The notes below the pieces were generated by a model, which saw only the letters and a program-made list of their open reading frames with translations, ran no database searches and was not told the origin of the DNA. The translations under genes and the position numbers were made by a program. From positions 10,130,346 through 10,194,345 of the forward strand of contig NC_083656.1 in the NCBI RefSeq assembly GCF_963576545.1: DNA of 64,000 nucleotides. Direction: 5' to 3'. Shown piece after piece: positions 13,062-24,853 of this stretch; position 1 is the first letter of the stretch; each line of letters starts with the position of its first letter. Source of the stretch: Limanda limanda (taxonomy: Eukaryota > Chordata > Actinopteri > Pleuronectiformes > Pleuronectidae).

Positions 13062-14729
13062 TCTTAGGTCAAACCAGCAAGTGTAAAGCAGTTGATACGG
13101 CTAATCTGATTTAGAGTCTCAGCGGCTTTGTTAAAAAAATATCAGCTCTTTATCACCGCAGGCTCGCCGCATTGCTGCTGAGGAAGCACGTTGACATCTG
13201 TGGTAGCACTGGTGCTGCAAAAATAGACAGATACGTTTCCATGAACACAGCTCAACCACGAAAGCTGATGTTAGAGACTGTGTATGCGTGTTTGATTCCG
13301 GAGGACGGGTTGGGTCGCAGGTCATATGTCAACGGGTCCAGGCGGGTCAAGTTTTGACCTGCAGATAGTTGCAGCTAACTAGTAAGTTCTGGAACGGAGC
13401 TTCTCAGGTGCAGGTTGGCAGAAATAGACCCGTGCAGGACTCCTGACTGACTGACTGACTGAGAACATCTGAGGCCACAGCAGTTGTGAACAGGAAGCAG
13501 ATATTCTAGAAGCTAATCTCTTTGCCTCTGACATGATTTTTGTATTGAAAGTTGCCAGCTAGCTTCTTATAGCTGAAGGCTTTTAGTTGTTTGTCTGTGA
13601 AGTTGGTCTGTAAAGCATTATGCACTTCCTGAGCAAGATTCCACTTAACCCAAGGGCACATTGGGGAAAACAAAGATGAACCATTCTCCGTAAAACACGT
13701 CTGTGGACAATCAGAATAATTTTTAAGATGAATTTTGAGGACGTTACCTAATGTTGCTTTATGTTTAAATTTTGCAAACAGACTACACAAATACAGGGTT
13801 AGGTTGTGGTAAACATTACATTCTGTGATGATTAAAGTCTAAGGATAAGGGGATGAATATTGTTAATGGTCAACATGAGGCAGGAAGAATGTGTGTGTGT
13901 CGGTGTGTGTGTTTTTGTTGCCTTCTGAGGGACCTTCTGCAGGATAAACACCGACCTATTCAGGACCAGTGTACCTCGTGGGGACCAAACCCCGGTGATA
14001 ATGACGCAAAATGTCATTTCTGAGGTCCTGGTTAACATTAGTGGTGAGATGTGAATTGTGATTACTTTAAGATGAGAGTAAGTCATGATCCAATCATGGT
14101 TAAGGTGAGGGATTAGGTTTTGGTTAGGCTGTCCACAATGAAAGAAAGTCAACTCAAAGTCCTTATAAGGATAGCTGCACAAACGTTTGACACAAATGTG
14201 TGTGTGTCCAATAAAAATAGTTTTGTGCTCTGAATGTTATTTTGTGTGTCAGAGTTGTTGGCTGTAGTTTTTGTACGTTAATACTCTGAAGGCTCTTCAT
14301 CTAAACTTCCCTCTGCAGGCTATACGTCAATCTCGAGACCTATAAGCCTTTTTGGACTACCTGCTTCCTTCTAACCAAAACTTTGATGGAGCACATACTT
14401 AGGCTTTTTCTTTGTTTACATTGCTCCCTAAAACACTTTTAATCCGTAGAGTTCTTCAATATTTGCGTTACACTGAAGGTGTCAGAGATACAGTGATTGA
14501 TTGCAGACGTTATTTTGTTTTCCACTTCTGTTCCTCCGTGCGTGCTTTCCCATCGCTCCGTCTTCCCTTGATCGCAGTAGGAACCGTCCAGTCCTCACCT
14601 TAACAATACATTTTTGTTTACAGAAAGCTCAGAGATGGAAAGACTGTGGCGCACATGAGTGATGTCGTCCGTCTGTGTTGACCAAAGGCGGCTCCAGCAG
14701 GAGAAGGGGTGGGCAGGGGTTGTTGGATA

Positions 14730-14936
14730 TGGTAAATAGAGTTCATGTTTAATAGCACTTTTCAAGTCCTAACAATCTCTCCAAGCACTTAAAACTACGA
14801 GTCACATCCACCCATAAAGCTCAACTCTATCGTTAATCCAATTTCAGGTTAAATTGTCTTGACCTATGTTTTGAGGAGCCGGGCCTCGAACCACCGACCC
14901 TACGATTAGTGAACGACCAAAACCACTGAAAAATTG
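14730..14936 (-). mobile_element. tRNA-derived SINE, reverse orientation
   Basis: From the + strand it reads 'ggtaaatagagttcatgttt', 'agcacttttcaagtcc' and 'ccaagcacttaaaactacga', then 'gggcctcgaaccaccgaccc'. This is the reverse complement of a SINE whose head carries a tRNA-like B-box (ggttcga type) and whose tail carries 'gcgctatataagtccatttacc'. The same family is seen in + orientation at 25508-25713 and 28841-29030. Confidence 0.65.
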
Positions 14937-15120
14937 CAAACAAAGTTGGAAAGAAGTTTCATGATTCACAGGATTAGTAAGAGGGCTGCTGATTTATTAA
15001 CATGTCTCCTAAATGACCTCCTTAAATGACCTAAAGACAGTATAAAGCAAGTGTAAATCACAGATACATTCAGAATCTCAGTACTTTATAAGACAATGCA
15101 AATGCTTCATTGGTTTAAAC

Positions 15121-15460
15121 AATAGACTGCATATAAAAGATGCACGACGCGTCTCCACTTCCTTCTGAAGAAGCTAGAATATCCTGCATTCGTCCAATGT
15201 CAGACTCTGTGCAGTCTCAGTCAATCAAGATGTTTCACCCATTTTTAACAAATAAATAATTAAAAACAAATTTACAACAGCACTTGAACGAACACCAATG
15301 TGATAAGAACTATCTAACATGACAGGAACCATTTATTGAACATGTACTTTATAGCTTGCTCCATGTCCCGTCTACTAACATGGAGGTGGTGGTTTAGGAA
15401 ATTAACTGCATCATGCCACCAGGGGGCCAATCAATATGATTTGGCTTCGCCTTTGGATTG
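15121..15460 (+). repeat. 'aacatggaggaggca' dispersed repeat, copy B
   Basis: It shares with copy A 'atagactgcatataaaagat', 'tctccacttcctt', 'gatgtttcaccc', 'actaacatggaggtggt' and 'gccaccagggggcc'. The order of the landmarks is the same as in copies A and C. Confidence 0.7.
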
Positions 15461-18388
15461 CTGACATATCCTCCATCCCTGGTTTAACCACATTTACCTT
15501 TTTGTTTTGAAGAGATTAAACATACTCACTTAAAATAGAGTATTTGCTTCCTATACTGAGAAAGATATGTCACAAAAAGCTTCAGCATAAAATTCCTAAT
15601 ATAATTTTGGGGGGAGTTAAGCCTTCTCGGCCTTGAACTCTTGCCGCTGTTGGTGTGGACTTGTTTAAATGCAAATCTGCGCGCCTGTGTACAAAACATT
15701 GTATTTCTGTGTCTGCATTTGTCGGATGAGGACACCTTTGGGACATTTTGCTCGGTCCTCCCTCCTCCTTGTGGCTCTTTGAAAGGTTCAACTTGTTCTT
15801 TGGGGTATTCAAGTAGATTTCGGATACGCTAAGTCCTGAGGTTAGGCACGAGGTTGTGATCATTAAGGAATGCATTATGTCATTAAATTTCCTCAAGTAC
15901 AGATGTGTGTTTGTTTGGTCTGTGAGCCCGGTGCTGGAATCTCTGTTGTTGTTCCAAGAGAGTCACCCGATGATTTCATGCTCTTAATTTGGTGCAGGTA
16001 AGCCCTGTTTTCTGTCTCGACATGTGCTTGTGGCTGAGTATCTGTATCTGTTTAGTCGGCTACCAACAACATTGCAATCGCATAAGGGATTACACAACGA
16101 GGTGAGTTGTCTGAACGCAAATGAAAGAAAGACTTTTGAAATAAAGTGTGCCATCTGTTGCTTAACTCAGATTTAATAGCAAGCGGAGCGACGGGTGAAG
16201 CTCAGGTCAACTCAGGAATTCTTTACAGCTCTACTGTAACCACATCCCAGCTCGTAGAGTTGGATTTGGGCTGTAAACACCATGTGTTTCTTAAAGCTGT
16301 AGTCAGCTGTCATTAATGTAGACATCTATTGTTCATATGTGCGTTGTTCACCTCAACCAACAGATATATCGCAGATGTTCTCATAAATTGTATATGCGCT
16401 CTACAAACAGCATGTGAAAACGTTATATTACACATCCTGGCACACAGTGGGTGGCAATGCATTTTTTAATGGCTTTGTTTTTGCTGCATTGTGGCTGAAA
16501 GAAAATGTTTGATGAGTCCAGTCATCCCACTGAAAGTCATCCTGTCTGATGGTTTGACCTATGGTTTTGACACCAATAGCTTTCTTGTTTTTTGTGTCAA
16601 TGAATTTGTAGACTTTTCCATTTTCAAGCCACTGAATTCGACATGTTTATATTTAAAAACAAATTGCGATCTTCATATTTTGAACTTCACTAAAAATCAG
16701 TTGTGCCAACTAATCATCTTTAGTTCTGATATTGTCCTCTTTTCGTTCAGAGTTCTTGTAAGTCTGAGTCGCATCAACAGTTTGATGCTACTGCTTTTTT
16801 AACACAGGTATTTACTTAATAGTAATAAACGTAAATTTCTGCAAAACTCTCAAAAAAGATAAGCAAATTATCTGAACAAAACAGCATGAGTTAGTTTCGA
16901 TTTTCTGTGAATTGAGCCTGTTTGTTGTCGATGGACATATTTGTTCGATTTGTACCAGTCAGCTCTGGTAATCGCCTCTTGTTTGACGTCTGCTTTGTCC
17001 AGATTTAATTGCATTACCTGGCAACACTGGAGACGATCAGTGAACCTAAATCCAATCAGGAAACATCCACTTAGAAGCCTGAGAGTGACAGCGCAACACA
17101 TACCTGTTTTTTTATGGCTCGTGTCAGAAGGGGCTCAAGTTTCAGTGGGTCAGTCCTATAGAGGCTCGTAAAGCAGTTAGCGACCACACACACATGTATA
17201 CAAACATCTCTCTCTATTTCTTTTGCTTATTTAAAGTCTGATGTTGCTTTGAAATGTTTATTCTTAACATGTTTGTCGTAGTAATTTAAAACCCGGAAAT
17301 ACCTTTTTGTGAATTTAACTTTCACATGAGACGGACAGGGATACTACGCTGGCAACTATGAAAAAGATAAAAGATTTCAAATTGGGACAAAGTTCACATA
17401 GAGATTGGGGCGATGTTAAAGAAAAGATATGAACTTTGGCTGTTTACTTGGAAACGGTCAAACAATTATAGAATACTTCCTTGTTGCTGTGTTTGTGTGA
17501 GTGCTTGTTTTCGTTACCACCTTGGGACCTTTTCCAGCATAAACACTGACTTTGTGTACGTGTGTGTGTGTGCCTGCGTGTGTGTGTGAGTGTGTGTTTC
17601 CATTTCCTTAAGTCAAACAGCAGTAATAAGTGTTAAATTAACATAAGTACTCCAGTGCATGTTTTAATAGTGTTTGTGTGTGTTAAGTGAGATGGGAAAA
17701 TAAAAGAATGGATCGGTGAATGGAATCAATATATTTGCAGGCTGGTCATGTTTTGGGTCTGCACACACACTGGCTCTCCAGCAACCTCTTTCTTCTCACT
17801 CCAATAGGCACACACACACAGACACACACACACACACCCGCATACAGTGGGAGCCTCAGAGAAAAGCAGGGGATCCCGATCCGTCACAGAGATGACATCA
17901 CAGCCTGCCAGTAACAAAAAACGGCTCAACAAGGGAGTCCCCCACTTCCCCTCCCTCCTACACATCCCACAGAATGAACAGAGGGAGAGGGGGGAGGGAG
18001 GGAGTATTGCTCTCATTCGTTCTCAGAAAGAGAGAGACAGAGACTGAGACAGAGAGAGATCCTTTTAAGGGATTCAAAAACACACGAGAGTGCACTGACA
18101 CACGCAGAAACACACTTTAGCTGCGTCTCCATAGTGACCGGCTGCATTGCCCCGGCTTGGGGAGGAAATGCAAAACTCAGTGATTCAGAGGCGCTCGGCC
18201 AGAAATACACAAACACACAGCTTCATTCTAATCCTCTGTCCGGCCACGATGGAAAAACCAAACAAAAATATCTTTCCACTTCTTATCAGCCCTGCTACCT
18301 CCCCTCTGTTCATTCTCTCTTCTTCCTGCTCTCACATTTTCCCCTCTCCCTTCCACTTCCACTCTCTCTAACCCTTCCTCACCCCCCT

Positions 18389-18395
18389 CCCTCTC

Positions 18396-18458
<63 letters not shown>

Positions 18459-18488
18459 TTCTCTCTCCCTCTCTCTCTCTCTCCCTCC
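18389..18488. repeat. (CT)n microsatellite
   Basis: A nearly pure CT tract of about 95 bp. It directly precedes the candidate exon at 18497 and would serve as an extreme polypyrimidine tract if that exon is used. Confidence 0.95.
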
Positions 18489-18496
18489 CCTGCCAG

Positions 18497-18525
18497 TAGT
18501 AAGTTCATTGAAGTAGACGACAGAG
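18497..18525 (+). other. possible 5'UTR mini-exon of entpd1
   Basis: A 29-bp segment is bounded by an acceptor (cctcccctgccag|T) and a strong donor (GACAGAG|GTAAGTG). It contains in-frame stops, so it cannot extend the coding region. Spliced to the exon at 19650 it would be untranslated, with translation starting at 19652. The support is splice-signal pattern only. Confidence 0.3.
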
Positions 18526-19651
18526 GTAAGTGCTTGTCTCTCTGCTCTGCTCACTGTGGGTGCGTTGACGTACTGTATGCTTCAGATTGTCTGTGTTTTC
18601 CCACAGTAGAAAAAGGTCAGTGTGTGTGTGGGTGTGTGTACAGTACTTTTATAGACAGCTCAGTTTCAACAATTTGTGTTTACCTCTGTGTCATGTTCAC
18701 CTGGACACTGTCTGCCAGTAAATACCTTGGTAATTATCAAACAGCTGTGTGTGTCTGTGACTGTGTGTCTCTGTGTGTGCTTGACAGAGACAGTGTGTGT
18801 TTGTGTAGCAGATAAGGGTTGTATCTTGTTCGTCTTTTTTCTATCTCAATAGCCACGTGCATACAGATAGATGGCAGCACCCTTATTTGTTCCTGAAGAA
18901 ACATGCGAAGAATAAGTTGTTATATTTTTTGTTTTATATATATATATTGTGTGTGTGTGTGTGTGTGTGTGTGCATGTGTGTGTGTCAAATCCCATCAAT
19001 CAACAGTGGAAAGTTAATGAGTGCTTAGGAAGGAATGGGAACCAAACAAAGTAGCGCCAGACGCAGTCAAACATATTGGAGATTAGAATAATCCCTTTAA
19101 CAGGATTTTGAGATGATTAATGACTGATCATTTCTTTACCTTAAATTCCAGTAGCTCTGTGTTTCCACCACACTACACAAGTTATCTTTTTGATTGAGGC
19201 CCACACTTCTCATGTTTCTTGTGATAAAACCCAGCTGGTTTCCTTTCATCATTTTTAAAAGTGGGAATCTCTGTTGATCTTTCAGCATGAGAGAAATACT
19301 TTGGTGTTGTCGGAAGGGAGGACCCTTTCAGCCCATCTTCAGAATCAATGAGCAGCTTGGTGTGATTTCAGATACTTCAAACCAGAAATCCATCTGTAGT
19401 CCTTGGTTACAAAATAATACGGTTTATACACATTCTGCATCCCCCACGACAGCCTCTCTCTCAAACACATGCTGTGACATCACTCAACATCTGGATCCAA
19501 GACTTGCCTAACACGCACACCCCTTCCTCCGTCTCTCTTTCCGATGTGTCCCCCCCCCCCCCTCCAATCCTTGTTTATTACGTCTACCCCCCCGACGAAC
19601 CCCCTCGCCTCTCCTTCCTGTCTGCCTGTCTTTACGCCCCCGCTCTCAGAC

Positions 19652-22600
19652 ATGAAAGAGAAGAACCCCTGGCACACGCCGGTGACCATCATCTTCTCTG
19701 TGATTGGTGTCATAGCGATCGTTGCCTTGGTGACGGTAGCAGTTTTGCAGAACAGGCCTCTCCCCCAAAAGTACAAGGTATGGTATGGAGGAAAATAACC
19801 AAGTGGCTGTAGCCTGCTCTCTGTGTGTGCATTACAGGGAAATCTGACTCCAAAGTCCAAAAGCCAGATATGGTCTCTTTGGCACTGTGACCTCAAACTG
19901 TAGCCCTGGTTCTACAAACCCATCACCAAATATGGCCAGTGAATAATGATAAGGATAATAAATCACAATATGCTGTTGCCCTAAAATACAGGCCCAGTTT
20001 GACTCTCACAGTTATATATTCTCTGTGGTGCTGCTGTTTAATTGAATAAGTTATTAATTTGGTTTATCTGCACGGATGGAAATATATCTCTGTTTTTGAA
20101 GGTACAGATTAAGCACCGAAAAAACCCAAATGTGACTCAAATCTAGTCCTTACTGTGATGAGATCTTCCTCCGTCTCATGGTGCATGTTATGCTTTGTGC
20201 AGTGCTGCAGGCCAATGAATCCTCCCTTTTTGCACAGGCACAAACTTTATTTCACATCTGGCATGAAAGCACACCGTAAAGTGGAGGATCATCTCCATCA
20301 TATCTTTAGGCTTAACGTTTGATCTTTATATCTGAAGTGGAGTCAGCAAGGGTTAGCATTCCCGAGCTGTGAGCTTGGATTCCTGACAGTCTCTCTCTCG
20401 CTCTCTCTCTCTCTCTGTCTCACAGTATGGAATCGTGCTGGACGCTGGATCCTCCCACACGGCTCTGTATATCTACCAGTGGCCGGCAGAAAAAGATAAC
20501 AACACTGGCAGAGTTGAGCAGACGGTCTCCTGCAAAGTCGAAGGTAAAAAATCTGCTGCACACAATGTGTTACACAGACACACACATGCAGGTGTACAGT
20601 CGCTAAAGCTCACTGATGCAAATATCCCAGTGAGATTAAATTTACATAATATCGTAAATATTTTTTAGCAAATGTGTTCATAGCACCTTCTAATACGACA
20701 AACGTTATGAGGGTGTAATGCGTTGTAAATGATGGATTTATTATCACTGTTTTATGCTTCATAGATCACTAATTGAGCGTTATACTTTTGCTGCTTTACT
20801 GTATATAAAGACTAACGACACGTGTCCACTTCCTCCCAGAAATTAAGCTAAAACATTCCACTGCCACCAAACCTTCTCTTCCATCCACTAACATGGAGGA
20901 GGCAAGGTTTATGACCTTTACTGCAGCCAGCCACCAGGGGGCGATCAATACCCTTTGGTATCAGTTTTGGGGGGCTGTCATGTCGTCCATCTGTGTATAC
21001 ACACAAATGAAATCTGGACAGTGCGACTAATTATTTTCTGGATTAAAGATGAAATAATTGCATCACAACTTCATGAAGCTCAAGGTGACGTCCTCAAATG
21101 TCTTTACTTAGTTCAACACTCGGGAACATTCAGTTCTCAAAAGCAGAACATCCTCACATTGGTGGAGCTGGATAATTGGTAGTTTAGCTTAAAGAATTAT
21201 GAACAATTGATTATTAAAATCATTGCAGATGAATGTTTCTGTCCCTCCACCAGTCAAATACATGAATAATCATTTCAGCTCTAAACTGTTTAGGAGTAAG
21301 TCTCAAGGTCCATTTGCAGCCACAGTCTATTTAATAAAAACTCATAAGCATTTCAAAATCCAGACCTAATGGATTATTGTATAAGAAGATGAAAGAATCT
21401 CTTTATTAACAATTTCCTTGCATTTTGTTTGGTTCATTATAAATTCATAACACAAATGATTTACCCAAAAACATTTTTCAAGCTGAATTATAAACAAGTC
21501 CTCTTGTCTACAGTAAATATTCATTCAAAAGATTTTATAGTCCAGATTTTGTGTTGCATTTATTCACAGTTGATAAGGGCTCGAACAATTAGTTTTTTTC
21601 ATTATTAGTTAAAGAATGAGCAAATTAGACAATGAAAATTATGCTGGAGTTAATGTACACAAGACAAGTTTCCACGATATGACAACCCAACGTTTCCTCC
21701 TGCTAGGGTTAGGGTCACTAAATAAAGAATAAATGAAAGACGTCACCTTCCTGTTTTGTTCTTCGTGCAGGTCCAGGTATTTCCAGCTACGCGTCTGCTC
21801 CATGGAAAGCCGGGGAGTCTCTGACAGATTGCTTGCAGAAGGCCAAGCAGGAAGTTCCTGGAAGGAGACACAGCGAGACCCCTCTGTACCTGGGCGCCAC
21901 TGCGGGGATGAGATTACTTAAGTACGGTTCACATCTGCAGTCATCCACATAATCAGACCTAAATCATGCATACAAAAAGAAAGAAAAACAAGAGCCACAA
22001 TCGGCCGGATCATGTGACACTATAGTGCGACAGTATCCACACCTCCGTAAGAGTGGAGCTGAGGCCTCCCAGAGGGTTTTCCACCCCCCTTCTGTGATTT
22101 ATCCAAACATGAACTTTACTGCCTGAGCCCTGAATACGTTGCTGTCAGGTGCATTACATAAGACGCAGTCTATTTATTATTTATGCACTGCTGAATTGAT
22201 TGACTTGTGGATGTGAATCAATCTAATACATTTTTGTTGTGGGTTCATGCAGTTTAGAGAACAGCTCGGCGTCGACGAAGGTCTTTCAGGCTGTGGAGGA
22301 AGCGCTGCAAAAGTGCCCCTTTTCCTTTCAGGGAGCGAGGATCCTCAGCGGCCAGGAAGAGGGCGCCTTCGGCTGGGTCACGGTCAACTACTTGGATGAT
22401 CGCCTCAAACAGGTTTGCACACACACACACACACACACACACAGGATGTATGTCCCATGCAAGCTTATACACTCTCTCCTGCCGTGCACTGACTTCCCAG
22501 CCTTTTTGTCTCTGCTGCAGAACTTGCAAACCAGAGGCGCCCTCGACCTTGGGGGGGCCTCCACTCAAATTAGCTTTGTTTCCGACACATTTGACGGATC

Positions 22601-24776
22601 TGAGTCACCCGACAACGCCGTCACCTTCCGTCTTTACGGTAATGACTACAACCTGTACACCCACAGCTTCCTGTGTTACGGGAAAGACCAAGCATTACGG
22701 AAGACGTTGGCACAACAAACTAAGGTAAACTTCAGACATCCACTTCTCGAATTCACTCTGAAATTCACATGCAAGACTTATTATACAAGAATAGGGTCAT
22801 TCTGTATGAAATCACGACATGTCACAGAAACCAATGGAATTGAAAATTCAAGTGTCTTGGATCCTAATGTAGAGAGATACGGGCTAACCAAGTTTCAACT
22901 TCATGGGTGGACTCAAAACGTTCAGGACCAACATAAACAATCTCAAGCCAAAGTAAATTTGCTGCATCAAAGACTCATCAAAGGAGCGGCAGAATATAGT
23001 TTGAGTTTGGCGTCTATAGGCTCCTACTTCCTCACTTTCCCAGCTATGATTGCTAAGAGATAATGGGGAGTGATGAGGATTACATTGCAGGAGCCTACCG
23101 GTGGTTGCTGGGCTGGTGGAGGGGCTGAATCACCAGGAAGCAATACTGACGTAGGGAAGCAGAAGCATTAACTAGCAAATGGGGAGATGGGAAATCTTTG
23201 TCGCTTAAATAGAGCGCCACATTGGGAGGGTGTGTATGATAAAGGATTGTGGAGTGTGAGGCATGTCACATGATTAGAAAAGTGCAGCTAGAGTTGGCTG
23301 CCGTATTAAAATATATATTTTCTGCAATTCAACTTAAACTGATATAATCACTCATAATGCTGTACATTTCATATTGGGGATTGCAAACTGTTCAGAGAGA
23401 AAAAAAGAGCTTTAAAAGATGTGATAACAATTCCTCTGAGATATGACCTGTCATTAGCCCATGTCTCCCTTAATTGGAATTCGAGTCCCATAAAACTTTG
23501 GTTCCATTGGTTCTCATGTGATCAGCATGCCGAATTTCAGTAAGATCTGTGACGTGGTGGCCCAAAGACGATTTGACACGGAATGACCCGACACAGACAT
23601 TAAATTCAATTAGCGTCTTCTCTGTATCTCACTCTCTCTCTCCTAGTCAGGTCCAGGAACAATATTAGATCCCTGTTTCCACCCTGGTTACACCGATACA
23701 AAGAACTACTCCGTCCTCTATGACAGCCCCTGCGTGTCCGACAGGAAACCCCAGGGAGCTCCTGCCACCTTCAATCACACAGGGAAAGGAAACTTCTCTC
23801 TGTGCCAAGAAGTCGTCAAACGCATCTTCAACTTCACAGAGTGCAAATACAGCCAGTGCTCTTTCAATGAGGTCTTCCAGCCACGGTTGCAGGGGCCATT
23901 TGGGGTAGGGTAACACGGCTGTCAGTGTTTATTTCTCCATGTATCAGTGAGCGATGAGGCGCTGGCCCGGGTACTGTTTGTGGACACAGATCTGTATGTT
24001 GTGAAACCCCTCGATCTCCTATGATCTTTAAATCCCAGTCGGCCAAAGCTTCTTTCAGACGTGCAGTGAACTGTGGATATTCTCGTGAAATTTTCCGGAG
24101 GGGTGTATTTGTATCGCTTACTCTGAATTAGCTTCCCTGTGTTCACTTTCATTGGAACTACTTTCAAAAACCAACTGCACCCAAATGCCTGTGGCCATAC
24201 AAAATCCGTATGAGTCAGATACTTAGAATGTATCCTCTTACAGCATTTATAAACTGCTTATTTTATTTGTTAAAGATGTTAATTTCCTTCTGCTTCCTTT
24301 TTCTTCTGCCCTCCTGTCTCTCTCTAGGCCTTCTCTGCTTACTACTTTGTGATGAACTTCCTCAATCTGACAGACACATCCATCCCTCTTGAAACTGTCA
24401 AGGAAAGGCTATCACGCTACTGTGCTACCCCTTGGAACCAGGTCTGGAAATATTTATGCACAAATAGAGGAAATGTCATGTTATTCTATTTTCACACCTT
24501 ATCTGTGTCCTGACTGATTGTGACCTTTTGACCTCCCTGAACAGATAAAGGAGCAGCATCAAGGAGTAAAACTAAAGTACTTGGCCGAGTACTGTTTCTC
24601 AGGCACGTACATCGTCACCCTGCTGACCGAAGGATACAACTTCACCTCAGAGACCTACCCCAACATCAAATTCATCAAGAAGGTCAGTAGATCCCATTCC
24701 ACTCCTTTCCTGCGTCTCACAGCACGGTGGCATGACGCAACTTGAGGCCATATCCTACTGACCATTGTCTGTGTGT

Positions 24777-24853
<77 letters not shown>

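Larger units (their letters stand above)
9870..18370. other. putative entpd1 first intron / upstream spacer
   Basis: No coding exon is supported in this 8.5 kb. It holds the dispersed repeats listed separately (11515-11835, 12643-13061, 14730-14936, 15121-15460), a short (ctga)n at about 13441-13461, and TG-rich tracts near 13890-13912 and 17560-17600. If the exon at 9546 is real, this is intronic. If not, it is the upstream intergenic region. Confidence 0.5.
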
